Source of the DNA: Thermoplasmata archaeon M9B2D
GTDB taxonomy: Archaea; Thermoplasmatota; E2; DHVEG-1
Assembly (NCBI GenBank): GCA_002900555.1
Contig: MUGD01000030.1
Span: 1 to 22,335 of the forward strand
Length of the DNA stretch: 22,335 nt
Direction: 5' to 3'
In this document: piece after piece, positions 15,702-22,115 of the stretch
How the letters are laid out: the number at the start of each line of letters is the position of its first letter
Position numbering within the stretch: position 1 is the stretch's first letter
Position numbers and translations under genes: made by a program
Notes under the pieces: generated by a model
Seen by the model: the letters and a program-made list of their open reading frames with translations, nothing else
Databases searched by the model: none
Told to the model about the DNA's origin: nothing

Positions 15702-15995
15702 ATGAAAACAATGAAACGTGAAACTGTCCCTGGGAAGAAAAAAACACATCATGTAAAAATCTATACGCTGAGCACCTGTGGATGGTGCAAAAAAACAAAG
15801 GCACTGCTCAAGGCTCTGGATGTCGAGTACGACTATGTGGATGTGGACACCCTAACTGGAGAGGATTACACGGAAGCAACAGAAGAAGTGAAAAAATACA
15901 ACCCGCATCGCACGTATCCAACGATTGTAATCGATCATGGAAAACATGTTATCCTTGGATTCAAGGATGAAGAAATAAGGGAGAAACTTGGCTGA
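15702..15995 (+). CDS. Glutaredoxin-like thiol-disulfide oxidoreductase (CGWC)
   Basis: The 97-residue protein has a thioredoxin-fold core with KIYTLSTCGWCKKTKALL, placing the redox cysteines at 26 and 29, and the cis-proline at 73 in RTYPTIVID. GFKDEEIREKL near the end is typical of glutaredoxin/NrdH-like proteins. The first 16 residues are a basic extension. The next gene encodes a ferredoxin:thioredoxin reductase whose ATG overlaps this stop, so this protein is its probable substrate, receiving electrons from ferredoxin. The start could also be ATG 15711. No clear ribosome binding site precedes it, and an AT-rich element lies about 30 bases upstream. Confidence 0.88.
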   Translation: MKTMKRETVPGKKKTHHVKIYTLSTCGWCKKTKALLKALDVEYDYVDVDTLTGEDYTEATEEVKKYNPHRTYPTIVIDHGKHVILGFKDEEIREKLG

Positions 15996-16525
15996 TGATC
16001 ATGCAAGAAATAATCATGGAAACAATGCAGAACAATGCAAAAGAAAACGGATATTTCATCTGCCCCGACCAACAGCTCTTACATGACCTTATCGATGGTC
16101 TTGAGACGAACACGAAACGGTACGGGTACGGGTCGTGCCCCTGTCGTGTTGCGAGTGGGAAGAAGACCTACGATGTTGATATCATCTGTCCCTGCGAGTA
16201 CCGTGACGCTGATGTCGACGAGTTCGGCATGTGCTATTGTGGCTTGTTTGTCAGTGAAAAGGTGAAAAAAAATCCCTCCTTGATGGGACCGATACCAGAG
16301 CGGAGACCACCGGAAATACAAGATGCCGCATTTGCCGCCGCAGAAACAAAAGTAGCTACATCAGAGAAAACGACGATGCAATCAAAATCAGGGAAACCTT
16401 CGCAGACCCTCCCGGTGTGGAGATGTGCCGTATGTGGGTACCTCTGCGCTCGTGAACTCCCTCCACCGCTCTGTCCTATCTGTAAGGCAAAATCGGAGCG
16501 GTTCGAACCATTTACGTTTGGTTGA
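15995..16525 (+). CDS. Ferredoxin:thioredoxin reductase catalytic chain fused to a rubredoxin-like domain
   Basis: The 176-residue protein reduces a thioredoxin or glutaredoxin with ferredoxin electrons. Residues 1 to about 105 match the FTR catalytic (beta) chain: CPC at 48-50, CPC at 65-67 and CYC at 80-82. By comparison with plant FTR, Cys48, 65, 67 and 80 would hold the [4Fe-4S] cluster and Cys50-Cys82 the active disulfide. A flexible alanine/threonine/serine linker at about 109-138 joins this to a C-terminal rubredoxin-type ribbon with CAVC at 144-147 and CPIC at 160-163. No separate variable subunit is present nearby. The start overlaps the glutaredoxin stop. ATG 16001 or 16016 are alternative starts. 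Confidence 0.92.
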   Translation: MIMQEIIMETMQNNAKENGYFICPDQQLLHDLIDGLETNTKRYGYGSCPCRVASGKKTYDVDIICPCEYRDADVDEFGMCYCGLFVSEKVKKNPSLMGPIPERRPPEIQDAAFAAAETKVATSEKTTMQSKSGKPSQTLPVWRCAVCGYLCARELPPPLCPICKAKSERFEPFTFG

Positions 16526-16533
16526 CGGAGTTA

Positions 16534-16974
16534 TTACGAGACGATCTCACGGATTTTCGTTATGATCTGCTGCTTTTGTTGGTCAGTTAATTCCTGATCA
16601 AGCTTCGGGTACAGCGATACTTCCTCAAATGTCTTATGCGCCACGATACGTTCCTTGAACTCGTCATACTGCACTGGTCTGTTCCATAGCAAATTCTTTC
16701 TCATCACCCGTACCCGGTTCAGAATGTCGTTGTGTTGTTGTATCAGCTCCGGAACCATCTTATATCCTTCGATGATGTTTGTTGGGCTATATGAGGTGAA
16801 GATAGCTTTTTCTTCAATGAAAATATGTTTTTCCAGTTCCCATTCGAAGGTATCAAACACCTTCATCACGGAGACAAGCTCCATACCACTGCTTTTTTCA
16901 ACGTCATGTAAGAGTTTAAGGATTTTTGAATGATCTGCTATCATCAGCTCCAGTATTGATGTGGATTTCATCAT
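16534..16974 (-). CDS. Hemerythrin-like (HHE) cation-binding protein
   Basis: The 146-residue helical protein has the histidine and carboxylate pattern of hemerythrin/HHE domains: His15 in ADHSKILKLL, His50 and Glu54 in EKHIFIEEKAIF, His81 in QQHNDI, and His113 with Glu117 in AHKTFEEVSLYP. These would bind a di-iron centre used for oxygen binding, iron handling or nitrosative stress sensing; the role here is not shown. It converges on the FTR-rubredoxin gene with an eight-base gap. GGTGG lies about fourteen bases before the two adjacent ATGs, and a TATA box lies at 17020-17030. Confidence 0.9.
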   Translation of the reverse strand: MMKSTSILELMIADHSKILKLLHDVEKSSGMELVSVMKVFDTFEWELEKHIFIEEKAIFTSYSPTNIIEGYKMVPELIQQHNDILNRVRVMRKNLLWNRPVQYDEFKERIVAHKTFEEVSLYPKLDQELTDQQKQQIITKIREIVS

Positions 16975-17019
16975 TTCTCGACCACCGTTCCATACTTATG
17001 AGAAGATACTGTATCGTGT

Positions 17020-17030
17020 TTATAAATATA
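17020..17030 (-). promoter_or_regulatory. TATA box of the hemerythrin-like gene
   Basis: The minus strand reads CTATATTTATA, predicting a start near 16999 and a leader of about 25 bases with GGTGG in it. Confidence 0.5.
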
Positions 17031-17112
17031 GCTTATCAGAAACCAACCTCATGCTGTCCGCTGTATGGTAATCTCTTTAAGTGATTGTTGTTTTCTTGGT
17101 CTTGAATACGCT

Positions 17113-18057
17113 ATGGATTTGTTTGCAATCACGTTTCAGTCGGTGATGATTCTTCTTGGGATTGGGGTGTTTGGTTTTCTTATCGTACAGCGAAAGGTCG
17201 TAGCTGAGGATGCGCTTGGTGCACTTTCAAACCTTGCGTTATACCTTGCATTACCCTGTCTGGTGTTTGTCAATATCGTCTCAAATTTTTCTCCTCAGGA
17301 GACCCCGGACTGGTGGGTACTGCCGCTCTGGTGGATCGTTTTTACTGGTATCGCTGCAGTACTGACAGGGCTGTTTACGTTCGTTTCACAGAAGGTGACA
17401 CGGCGTGAGTTTGCCATGAGCTTGTTTTTGCATAACGGCTTGTTTTTTCCCCTTGCTATTCTCACTGGCATGTTTGGTGCATCGTCACCCTATATTGTGT
17501 CATTATTCCTCTTTATGATGTTGTATCCCGCATTTCTCTTTAACATCTATCCTTTTTTCTTTCGGAAGAACGAGAAAAATAAAATAAATCTAAGACGTAT
17601 CTTTAATGTCGTTTTTATCTCAACACTCATTGCTCTTATCATCCGATTAGCGAATGTGGAAACCTATATCCCCAGTGTAGTTGTTTCGATTTTAACGATG
17701 CTTGGTGCAATGACGGTCCCATTATTGATGCTGGTGATCGGGGGAAGTCTTTCTCTAACCTTTCAACGAAAAGGAACGATTTACGGTCAGGAAATAGCGA
17801 AGTTCGTTGTCATGAAAAACATCATGTTCCCTTTGGTGTTTTTAGGGGTGCTGTTTATCATCAGACCACCATATCATATTGCGCTGCTTCTGATGCTGCA
17901 AAGTGCGGTGCCGCCGGTGACTGCTCTTCCTATGTTCACAAAACGTGTCGGTGGAAACCAATCGATCGTCAACCAATTTCTGCTTGGAAGTTTTATCGTT
18001 TCATTGGTGACGATTCCGGTGATGATTTCACTTTTTACCGTATTTTTCTCCCCGTAG
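17113..18057 (+). CDS. AEC-family (auxin efflux carrier-like) permease
   Basis: The 314-residue membrane protein shows about ten hydrophobic helices. It opens with the family-typical VMILLGIGVFGFLIVQRKVV, then has ALSNLALYLALPCLVF (conserved proline in helix 2), FLHNGLFFPLAILTGMFG, and the second half beginning at GAMTVPLLMLVIGGSLSL, with the final QSAVPPVTALPMFTKRVGG. Members export or import organic acids, amino acids or auxin; substrate unknown. I chose ATG 17113, because a TTTAA element near 17076 would start a leaderless mRNA close to it; ATG 17065 would add 16 residues with no clear signal. It converges on the HTH regulator, three bases from its stop. Confidence 0.9.
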   Translation: MDLFAITFQSVMILLGIGVFGFLIVQRKVVAEDALGALSNLALYLALPCLVFVNIVSNFSPQETPDWWVLPLWWIVFTGIAAVLTGLFTFVSQKVTRREFAMSLFLHNGLFFPLAILTGMFGASSPYIVSLFLFMMLYPAFLFNIYPFFFRKNEKNKINLRRIFNVVFISTLIALIIRLANVETYIPSVVVSILTMLGAMTVPLLMLVIGGSLSLTFQRKGTIYGQEIAKFVVMKNIMFPLVFLGVLFIIRPPYHIALLLMLQSAVPPVTALPMFTKRVGGNQSIVNQFLLGSFIVSLVTIPVMISLFTVFFSP

Positions 18058-18060
18058 TAT

Positions 18061-18402
18061 CTACTTCTCATTAAACGGGCTCGAGTTGCATGCGGTAAGA
18101 AAAATCCCTTTTGCCATAAGCAGTCTGCAAATGCGGCAGGTCTCTTCAATGACAGAGGCATCAGTTTTATTGATTAAACGCTCTGCTGAAATCGTGATTT
18201 CTTTTATTACTTCTTGGTCTTCTATGGTAACGTTACCGCGTTTATGACCGAGGTATTGGCAGACTGCTGCCGGCGTGATCCCAAGTCTTTCTGCTGCCTC
18301 TTTTTGGTTCAATCCGAAGTTGGTGATCATGCGTTCTGCGATTTCTTTGCGGATAACAGGTAAGCCGTTCCACATGACGTATTCACAGGGAGTGCGTTTC
18401 AT
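18061..18402 (-). CDS. Archaeal helix-turn-helix transcriptional regulator with C-terminal cysteines
   Basis: The 113-residue protein begins MKRTPCEYVMWNGLPVIRKE, followed by a helix-turn-helix at about 31-52 (LNQKEAAERLGITPAAVCQYL, a Cro/Xre-type unit). The C-terminal part has CRIC at 89-92 and a further cysteine at 105, a pattern seen in the archaeal predicted-regulator group COG2522 and possibly a metal or iron-sulfur site. I take ATG 18402 because a TATA element (ATTATAAG, 18428-18435) sits about 28 bases before it and no ribosome binding site exists; a TTG at 18414 is less likely. It is divergent from the ogg2 region, whose promoter contains a 16-bp palindrome, so it may be that site's binder, which is inference. 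Confidence 0.87.
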   Translation of the reverse strand: MKRTPCEYVMWNGLPVIRKEIAERMITNFGLNQKEAAERLGITPAAVCQYLGHKRGNVTIEDQEVIKEITISAERLINKTDASVIEETCRICRLLMAKGIFLTACNSSPFNEK

Positions 18403-18427
18403 CAAGGGGTACAATCTGTCATTTATT

Positions 18428-18435
18428 CTTATAAT
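18428..18435 (-). promoter_or_regulatory. TATA box of the HTH regulator gene
   Basis: ATTATAAG on the minus strand is centred about 28 bases before the ATG at 18402, so the mRNA is probably leaderless. Confidence 0.5.
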
Positions 18436-18508
18436 TAATGTTTTATTTTACGAAAAAATGGGATGCTCAGAGAGGACCGTAAGATTTTTGATTAAAAAAG
18501 GAAAAGGC

Positions 18509-18522
18509 GAAAGGTTTATATA
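18509..18522 (+). promoter_or_regulatory. Strong BRE + TATA promoter upstream of the structured leader
   Basis: A CGAAAGG element (BRE-like) runs directly into TTTATATA at 18515-18522, close to the archaeal consensus seen at highly expressed stable RNA genes. The predicted transcription start is about 18544. Confidence 0.65.
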
Positions 18523-18532
18523 GAGCAGGTGC

Positions 18533-18548
18533 ATTAACAATTGTTAAT
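18533..18548. promoter_or_regulatory. 16-bp perfect palindrome at the predicted transcription start (candidate operator)
   Basis: ATTAACAATTGTTAAT is its own reverse complement. It begins eleven bases after the TATA box and covers the predicted start site, where a bound dimer would block RNA polymerase. The closest candidate binder is the HTH regulator encoded divergently at 18061-18402. Confidence 0.5.
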
Positions 18549-18715
18549 AGGGGTATATTGGAGACAAAAAAAAGAGGGTAAAAATAACTCACGTTAACTG
18601 ACGTGGAGATGTAAGAACAAACAGGGAAAAAAATTTTTTTGCATCCCATCCTTTCCTCCTCTCCTCACCAACCTAAGATTCCCTGTTTGCCTTACACCCT
18701 CCACATTGTTTTTCT
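18544..18715 (+). ncRNA. Candidate structured leader or small RNA upstream of ogg2
   Basis: The 340-base gap between the regulator and ogg2 holds no convincing gene but is strongly foldable. A small hairpin CACGT/ACGTG (18590-18594 with 18601-18605) overlaps a long one: 18603-18608 pairs with 18699-18704, 18610-18615 with 18691-18696, 18618-18622 with 18685-18689, and 18623-18628 with 18679-18684, giving 23 base pairs with two small internal loops. A T-rich run (TTGTTTTT, 18707-18714) follows, then the ogg2 ribosome binding site. The loop is pyrimidine-rich and includes CCTCCT at 18655-18660, complementary to the AGGAGG of ogg2. It may be an attenuator-like leader or an independent RNA. No known family recognised. 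Confidence 0.45.
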
Positions 18716-18731
18716 ATTCATCTTTTCTTGC

Positions 18732-18737
18732 AGGAGG
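18732..18737 (+). promoter_or_regulatory. Ribosome binding site AGGAGG that fixes the ogg2 start
   Basis: A consensus AGGAGG lies five bases before ATG 18743 and inside the longer TTG-initiated frame, so translation starts at 18743. It is one of the strongest ribosome binding sites in a window where many genes appear leaderless. Confidence 0.8.
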
Positions 18738-18742
18738 CGCGT

Positions 18743-19366
18743 ATGAACGAACTGGTAAGAACCATACAACAACTACAGCAAAGCAATATACAAAAAACGA
18801 TACAAAAAAGGATCAAGGAATTTAAATCCATCGATACAACCTCTGCTGAAGCACTCTTCAAAGAACTTAGCTTCTGCATCCTGACCGCCAACTTCAACTC
18901 AGAGCGGACCATCTCTCTGCATACAAAGCTTCATCCTTGTTTTTGTACTGACACGAAAGAAACGCTTGCAAAAAAACTTCGGGCACAGGGCTATCGATTC
19001 CCGAACACCAGAGCAGCCTATATCACAGAATCGGTCGTCCATAAAAACCATCTCCCAAGAATCATCCAGGAGCTAGAACATGACGAACGGCGAGCATGGC
19101 TGGCCGACACCATCACAGGTCTTGGATACAAAGAATCAAGTCATTTCCTGCGGAACATCGGCTTTGACGACTATGCGATCATTGATTTTCACATTCTTGA
19201 CATCCTCGAACGATACCATCTCATCAAAAAACCAAAGACGCTGACTGCAAAAAAATACAGAGAAATCGAAGAAATCCTGCAACAGATTGCAATACAGACG
19301 AACCTTACCCTTGCAGAGCTTGACCTGTACCTCTGGTATCTGGAGACCGGAAAAATATTGAAATAA
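18743..19366 (+). CDS. ogg: N-glycosylase/DNA lyase, archaeal Ogg2 type (8-oxoguanine repair)
   Basis: The 207-residue protein excises 8-oxoguanine and nicks the resulting abasic site by beta-elimination. The helix-hairpin-helix region with the catalytic residues is GLGYKESSHFLRNIGFDDYAIIDFHIL: Lys130 is the Schiff-base lysine and Asp148 the conserved aspartate. The chain ends LWYLETGKILK with a C-terminal lysine, the Ogg2 feature used in recognising the oxidised base. Length equals that usual for Ogg2. It is followed after 29 bases by an AlkD-like glycosylase gene, so the pair forms a small base-excision repair operon behind the structured leader. Confidence 0.95.
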   Translation: MNELVRTIQQLQQSNIQKTIQKRIKEFKSIDTTSAEALFKELSFCILTANFNSERTISLHTKLHPCFCTDTKETLAKKLRAQGYRFPNTRAAYITESVVHKNHLPRIIQELEHDERRAWLADTITGLGYKESSHFLRNIGFDDYAIIDFHILDILERYHLIKKPKTLTAKKYREIEEILQQIAIQTNLTLAELDLYLWYLETGKILK

Positions 19367-19395
19367 CACCCGATAGCACACAACCGTTGACTTGT

Positions 19396-20097
19396 ATGGA
19401 TTATGAAGAGATCATCCAGAAACTACACTCATTGGCAAACCCGGATAATCTCACGGGGATGGCACGCTATGGGATCAACCCGCATAACAACCTGGGCATA
19501 TCGATCTACGAGCTTCGACCACTTGCCAAGAAAATAGGCAGAAATCACGAGCTAGCGTTACGGCTGTGGGACTCCGGAATCCATGACGCACGACTGCTTG
19601 CCTGCTTCATCGACGACCCTGCGAAAGTAACAAAAGATCAGATGGATGCCTGGACAAACGAGTTTGATTCATGGGACCTCTGCGACCAAGCATGCACCAG
19701 TCTTTTCGACCAGACACCATTCGCCGTTGAAAAGGTGTTCCAGTGGGCAAGAGCAGAAAAAGAGTTTGTCAAACGCGCAGCATTCTGTCTCATCGCAGGA
19801 CTAGCGGTCCATGACAAGAAAGCATCTGACCAAGTGTACGAAGAGTTCCTTCCTCTGTGTATCACCCATGCGGTCGATGAACGCAACTACGTCAAAAAAG
19901 CGGTGAACTGGGCGTTACGAAACATCGGGAAAAGAAACCGTTCATTAAACAAGAAAGCGCTGAAGACCGCGGAGAAAATAAAACGCATAGACTCAAGGTC
20001 TGCACGATGGATAGCAACCGATGCAATACGCGAACTGACAAGTGAAAAAATCAAGCAAAGACTCGAAAGGAAAAAAGAAGGAAAAAAAATACAATGA
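19396..20097 (+). CDS. alkD: AlkD-like DNA alkylation repair protein (HEAT-repeat glycosylase)
   Basis: The 233-residue all-helical protein belongs to the AlkD family, which removes 3- and 7-alkylated purines. FDSWDLCDQ carries Trp93 and Asp97, spaced like the Trp109/Asp113 pair of Bacillus AlkD. Arg127 in FVKRAAF and Trp172 in AVNWALRNIGKRN match the other key positions. GMARYGINPHNNLGISIYELRPLAK near 21-45 is the usual opening of the repeats. The C-terminus is a lysine-rich tail. ATG 19396 is preferred over a TTG at 19387; the ribosome binding site is poor, so translation may depend on ogg upstream. Whether activity is exactly AlkD-like or that of a related subgroup is not certain. Confidence 0.9.
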   Translation: MDYEEIIQKLHSLANPDNLTGMARYGINPHNNLGISIYELRPLAKKIGRNHELALRLWDSGIHDARLLACFIDDPAKVTKDQMDAWTNEFDSWDLCDQACTSLFDQTPFAVEKVFQWARAEKEFVKRAAFCLIAGLAVHDKKASDQVYEEFLPLCITHAVDERNYVKKAVNWALRNIGKRNRSLNKKALKTAEKIKRIDSRSARWIATDAIRELTSEKIKQRLERKKEGKKIQ

Positions 20098-20106
20098 TTG
20101 AATCCA

Positions 20107-20277
20107 TCAGAGACTCAGGGCTTTCTCTGGACATTCATCAACGCAGACACCGCAATCAATGCAGGTTTCCTCGTTGACCTCTGCTTTCTCATTAATGACC
20201 TTTAACGCTTCAACAGGGCATGCTGCAACGCAGGTCCCACAGCCAGTGCATTTCTCTTTATCAATTTTTACTGCCAT
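20107..20277 (-). CDS. Two-cluster (2[4Fe-4S]) bacterial-type ferredoxin
   Basis: The 56-residue protein has two CxxCxxCxxxCP motifs: CTGCGTCVAACP near residues 10-21 and CIDCGVCVDECP near 40-51. It is a soluble low-potential electron carrier that would bind two [4Fe-4S] clusters. It opens MAVKIDKEKCTGCG. AAGGT lies about nine bases before the ATG. A TATA box lies at 20315-20323. Possible partners in the window are the FTR-rubredoxin protein, which takes electrons from ferredoxin, and the hydrogenase implied by hypE; neither link is shown. It converges on alkD. Confidence 0.95.
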   Translation of the reverse strand: MAVKIDKEKCTGCGTCVAACPVEALKVINEKAEVNEETCIDCGVCVDECPEKALSL

Positions 20278-20314
20278 AACGATATACCTTCTTGCTCCCC
20301 GGATACCGGTTATC

Positions 20315-20323
20315 CTATATATC
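20315..20323 (-). promoter_or_regulatory. TATA box of the ferredoxin gene
   Basis: The minus strand reads GATATATAG in an AAAAGATATATAGG context. The predicted start is near 20292, about 15 bases before the ATG. Confidence 0.5.
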
Positions 20324-20406
20324 TTTTACCGTTTCGGACAGTAGGAACGACAACCAATTAGTATGAACATGCATGTCAATAAAAAAAATTATTGAAATCT
20401 CGCGGT

Positions 20407-20637
20407 TTATTTTTTCTTTAACTGCTCCATCTTCCTACTTGCTCTTTTTCCACTTACCGTAAAATACAGGTACACACACCCAAGCTCAAGACCAAAAATC
20501 AAAAGAAAATACAGAAACGTTACCACTATCTTCTGAGGCACAAACCCATATGAAAGCGCAATCGACCCAAGAAACGGGATAAACATCCCAACCAGAATCA
20601 GCAGCAACACCTTAAGGAGATCCTTGTTTTTCCCCAT
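20407..20637 (-). CDS. Small two-helix membrane protein of unknown function
   Basis: From MGKNKDLLK the product is 76 residues with two hydrophobic segments, about 6-29 (LLKVLLLILVGMFIPFLGSIALSY) and 35-56 (KIVVTFLYFLLIFGLELGCVYLYF), and a basic tail ending KRASRKMEQLKKK. This predicts two membrane helices with both ends in the cytoplasm. I recognise no family. I start it at ATG 20637 because an AT-rich TATA-like stretch lies about 25-45 bases upstream, inside what would be coding sequence for an ATG at 20694; ATG 20649 is another option. It lies just downstream of hypE on the same strand but may have its own promoter. Confidence 0.6.
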   Translation of the reverse strand: MGKNKDLLKVLLLILVGMFIPFLGSIALSYGFVPQKIVVTFLYFLLIFGLELGCVYLYFTVSGKRASRKMEQLKKK

Positions 20638-20699
20638 ACAAGCAACCATAACCACTGCCCTGTTAAAAAATTTATTTCTTTGTTCTAAAAACATTTATC

Positions 20700-21752
20700 C
20701 TAACAGATCCGCGGCACAGGATCCCCCAACGGCTTGCGAATGATACGCTTCCCACCAACCACCGTCTGCATCACCACACCAGAGACCACATCAGAAGCCT
20801 CCCCGATGATCGCAGCACGCCTCCCCAACGGATGCTTCTTCAGGACCGCCAGAACATCCTCAGCCTTCTCCTTGACCACCCCAAGGACGACCTTACCTTC
20901 ATTCCCTATCTCCAGTGGATCAATCCCCAGCATGTCACAGGCAGACCGCACCCCCTCAGGGACCGGCACCGCATCCTCAAAAAGAACAACCCCGACCTTC
21001 GATTTCTCAGAAAACTCATTGACCGTGTTGGCAAGACCACCCCGCGTCGGGTCCTTCGCACAGACCACCCCACCCTCCGAAAGAACCCTCTCCATCAGGC
21101 CATTCAACGCCGCGACATCAGAACGAATCGTTGTCTCAAACCCGTACCCCTCACGAAACGACAGTAGCGCAATCCCATGCTCTCCGATATTCCCAGAAAG
21201 AACAAGCACATCTCCCTTCCGAAGATTACTGTCAAGCAGCCAACGGCCAGAAAACTTCCGATGCCGCCTCACTTCCTTGATATTGTTCTCAAGAGTCTTG
21301 CTTCGCCTTCCAATCCCGCTGGTGTTAATCATGAACTGCTGAATCGCACCCTTCTCCACCACCTTCGTATCCCCTGTGACGATCGGCACACCAGCCTTCT
21401 CAGCGGTCCGACCCATGCTTCGCACAATCGTCTCAAACGTCTCAAGACAGAATCCTTCCTCTATAATAAACCCGGTGGACAACGCAAGAGGCTCACCACC
21501 CACCACCGCGACATCATTAATCGTCCCACACACCGCAAGCGAACCAATATCACCACCAGGGAAGATCAACGGCTGCACCGTATGAGAATCCGTCGAAAAC
21601 ACGACATCATCGATAACCGCAGCATCATCCAGTGCAGTCACCGTCACCTCCGCACGACCCTGCTTCTTAAAGAACCGCAGGATATTCTCTTTGATAAGCT
21701 GATCCATCAGCTCCCCGCCAGCACCCTGCGCAAGTGTAATCTTCTTACCCAT
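20700..21752 (-). CDS. hypE: [NiFe]-hydrogenase maturation protein HypE
   Basis: The 350-residue protein dehydrates a thiocarbamate on its C-terminal cysteine to make the cyanide ligands of the [NiFe] active site, working with HypF and the HypCD complex. AQGAGGELMDQLI at about 8-20 and the ATP-binding ALDDAAVID and DSHTVQPLIFPGGDIG segments are typical of the PurM-like fold, as are VTGDTKVVEKG and KDPTRGGLA. The chain ends PVPRIC with the required terminal cysteine at 350, so it is probably functional. GGGGGT precedes the ATG. The gene is divergent from a SemiSWEET-like gene and a HycI-type protease gene. Confidence 0.96.
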   Translation of the reverse strand: MGKKITLAQGAGGELMDQLIKENILRFFKKQGRAEVTVTALDDAAVIDDVVFSTDSHTVQPLIFPGGDIGSLAVCGTINDVAVVGGEPLALSTGFIIEEGFCLETFETIVRSMGRTAEKAGVPIVTGDTKVVEKGAIQQFMINTSGIGRRSKTLENNIKEVRRHRKFSGRWLLDSNLRKGDVLVLSGNIGEHGIALLSFREGYGFETTIRSDVAALNGLMERVLSEGGVVCAKDPTRGGLANTVNEFSEKSKVGVVLFEDAVPVPEGVRSACDMLGIDPLEIGNEGKVVLGVVKEKAEDVLAVLKKHPLGRRAAIIGEASDVVSGVVMQTVVGGKRIIRKPLGDPVPRIC

Positions 21753-21797
21753 GAAACCCCCAACAAGAGAACGTTTCTATAGTATGCGATAGAAAAG

Positions 21798-21809
21798 ATT
21801 TATTTATAC
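21798..21809. promoter_or_regulatory. Divergent TATA region between hypE and the SemiSWEET-like gene
   Basis: TTTATTTATA on the plus strand lies about 30 bases before ATG 21836, which fits a nearly leaderless mRNA. The same region reads GTATAAATAAA on the minus strand and could drive hypE with a leader of about 25 bases. A second minus-strand element, ACTATAG, is near 21778-21784. Confidence 0.45.
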
Positions 21810-21835
21810 TCTCTGTTTCCATCACCCAGACCCAT

Positions 21836-22096
21836 ATGTGGCAATGGCAGGACTTCGTCCTAACCTCCATCAACTTCGGATTCATGATCACCGCGATCCC
21901 CGCAATCCTCCGAAACTACAAAATAAAAGAAGCAAAAAGCCAATCACTCTCCATGTATCTTGCCACAGCAATCCTCCTGTCAGTCATGGCATACGTCTTC
22001 TTCACCCTAGACATGCTGCTCTCCTCCCTGTCCACCGCAGGAACCGGCATCATGTGGTACATCCTCACCTACCAAAAGATACACTACTCACAATAA
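21836..22096 (+). CDS. SemiSWEET / PQ-loop-like small transporter
   Basis: The 86-residue protein has three predicted membrane helices at about 8-26, 40-58 and 61-78. Helix 1 ends in ITAIPAILRNYKIKEAKSQSLSMYL, which resembles the proline-bearing PQ-loop and following S-x-S-x-x-x-Y segment of SemiSWEET sugar transporters, where two copies form a pore. The usual proline-glutamine is replaced by proline-alanine, so the substrate and function are uncertain. Length is normal for the family. The start is supported by a TATA box about 30 bases upstream. The protease gene follows after 19 bases, so the two are probably co-transcribed. Confidence 0.75.
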   Translation: MWQWQDFVLTSINFGFMITAIPAILRNYKIKEAKSQSLSMYLATAILLSVMAYVFFTLDMLLSSLSTAGTGIMWYILTYQKIHYSQ

Positions 22097-22115
22097 AAAA
22101 CAAAGTGAAGAGATC

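Noticed and set aside
18627..18640. A-run followed by T-run within the leader as a separate terminator
   Set aside because: It sits inside the large hairpin loop next to the first arm and can pair only with itself; the T-run after the second arm fits termination better.
20734..21782. Long plus-strand frames opposite hypE
   Set aside because: They lie wholly antisense to a clear hypE and are rich in arginine, proline, serine and threonine, as expected from the reverse of a GC-rich gene.
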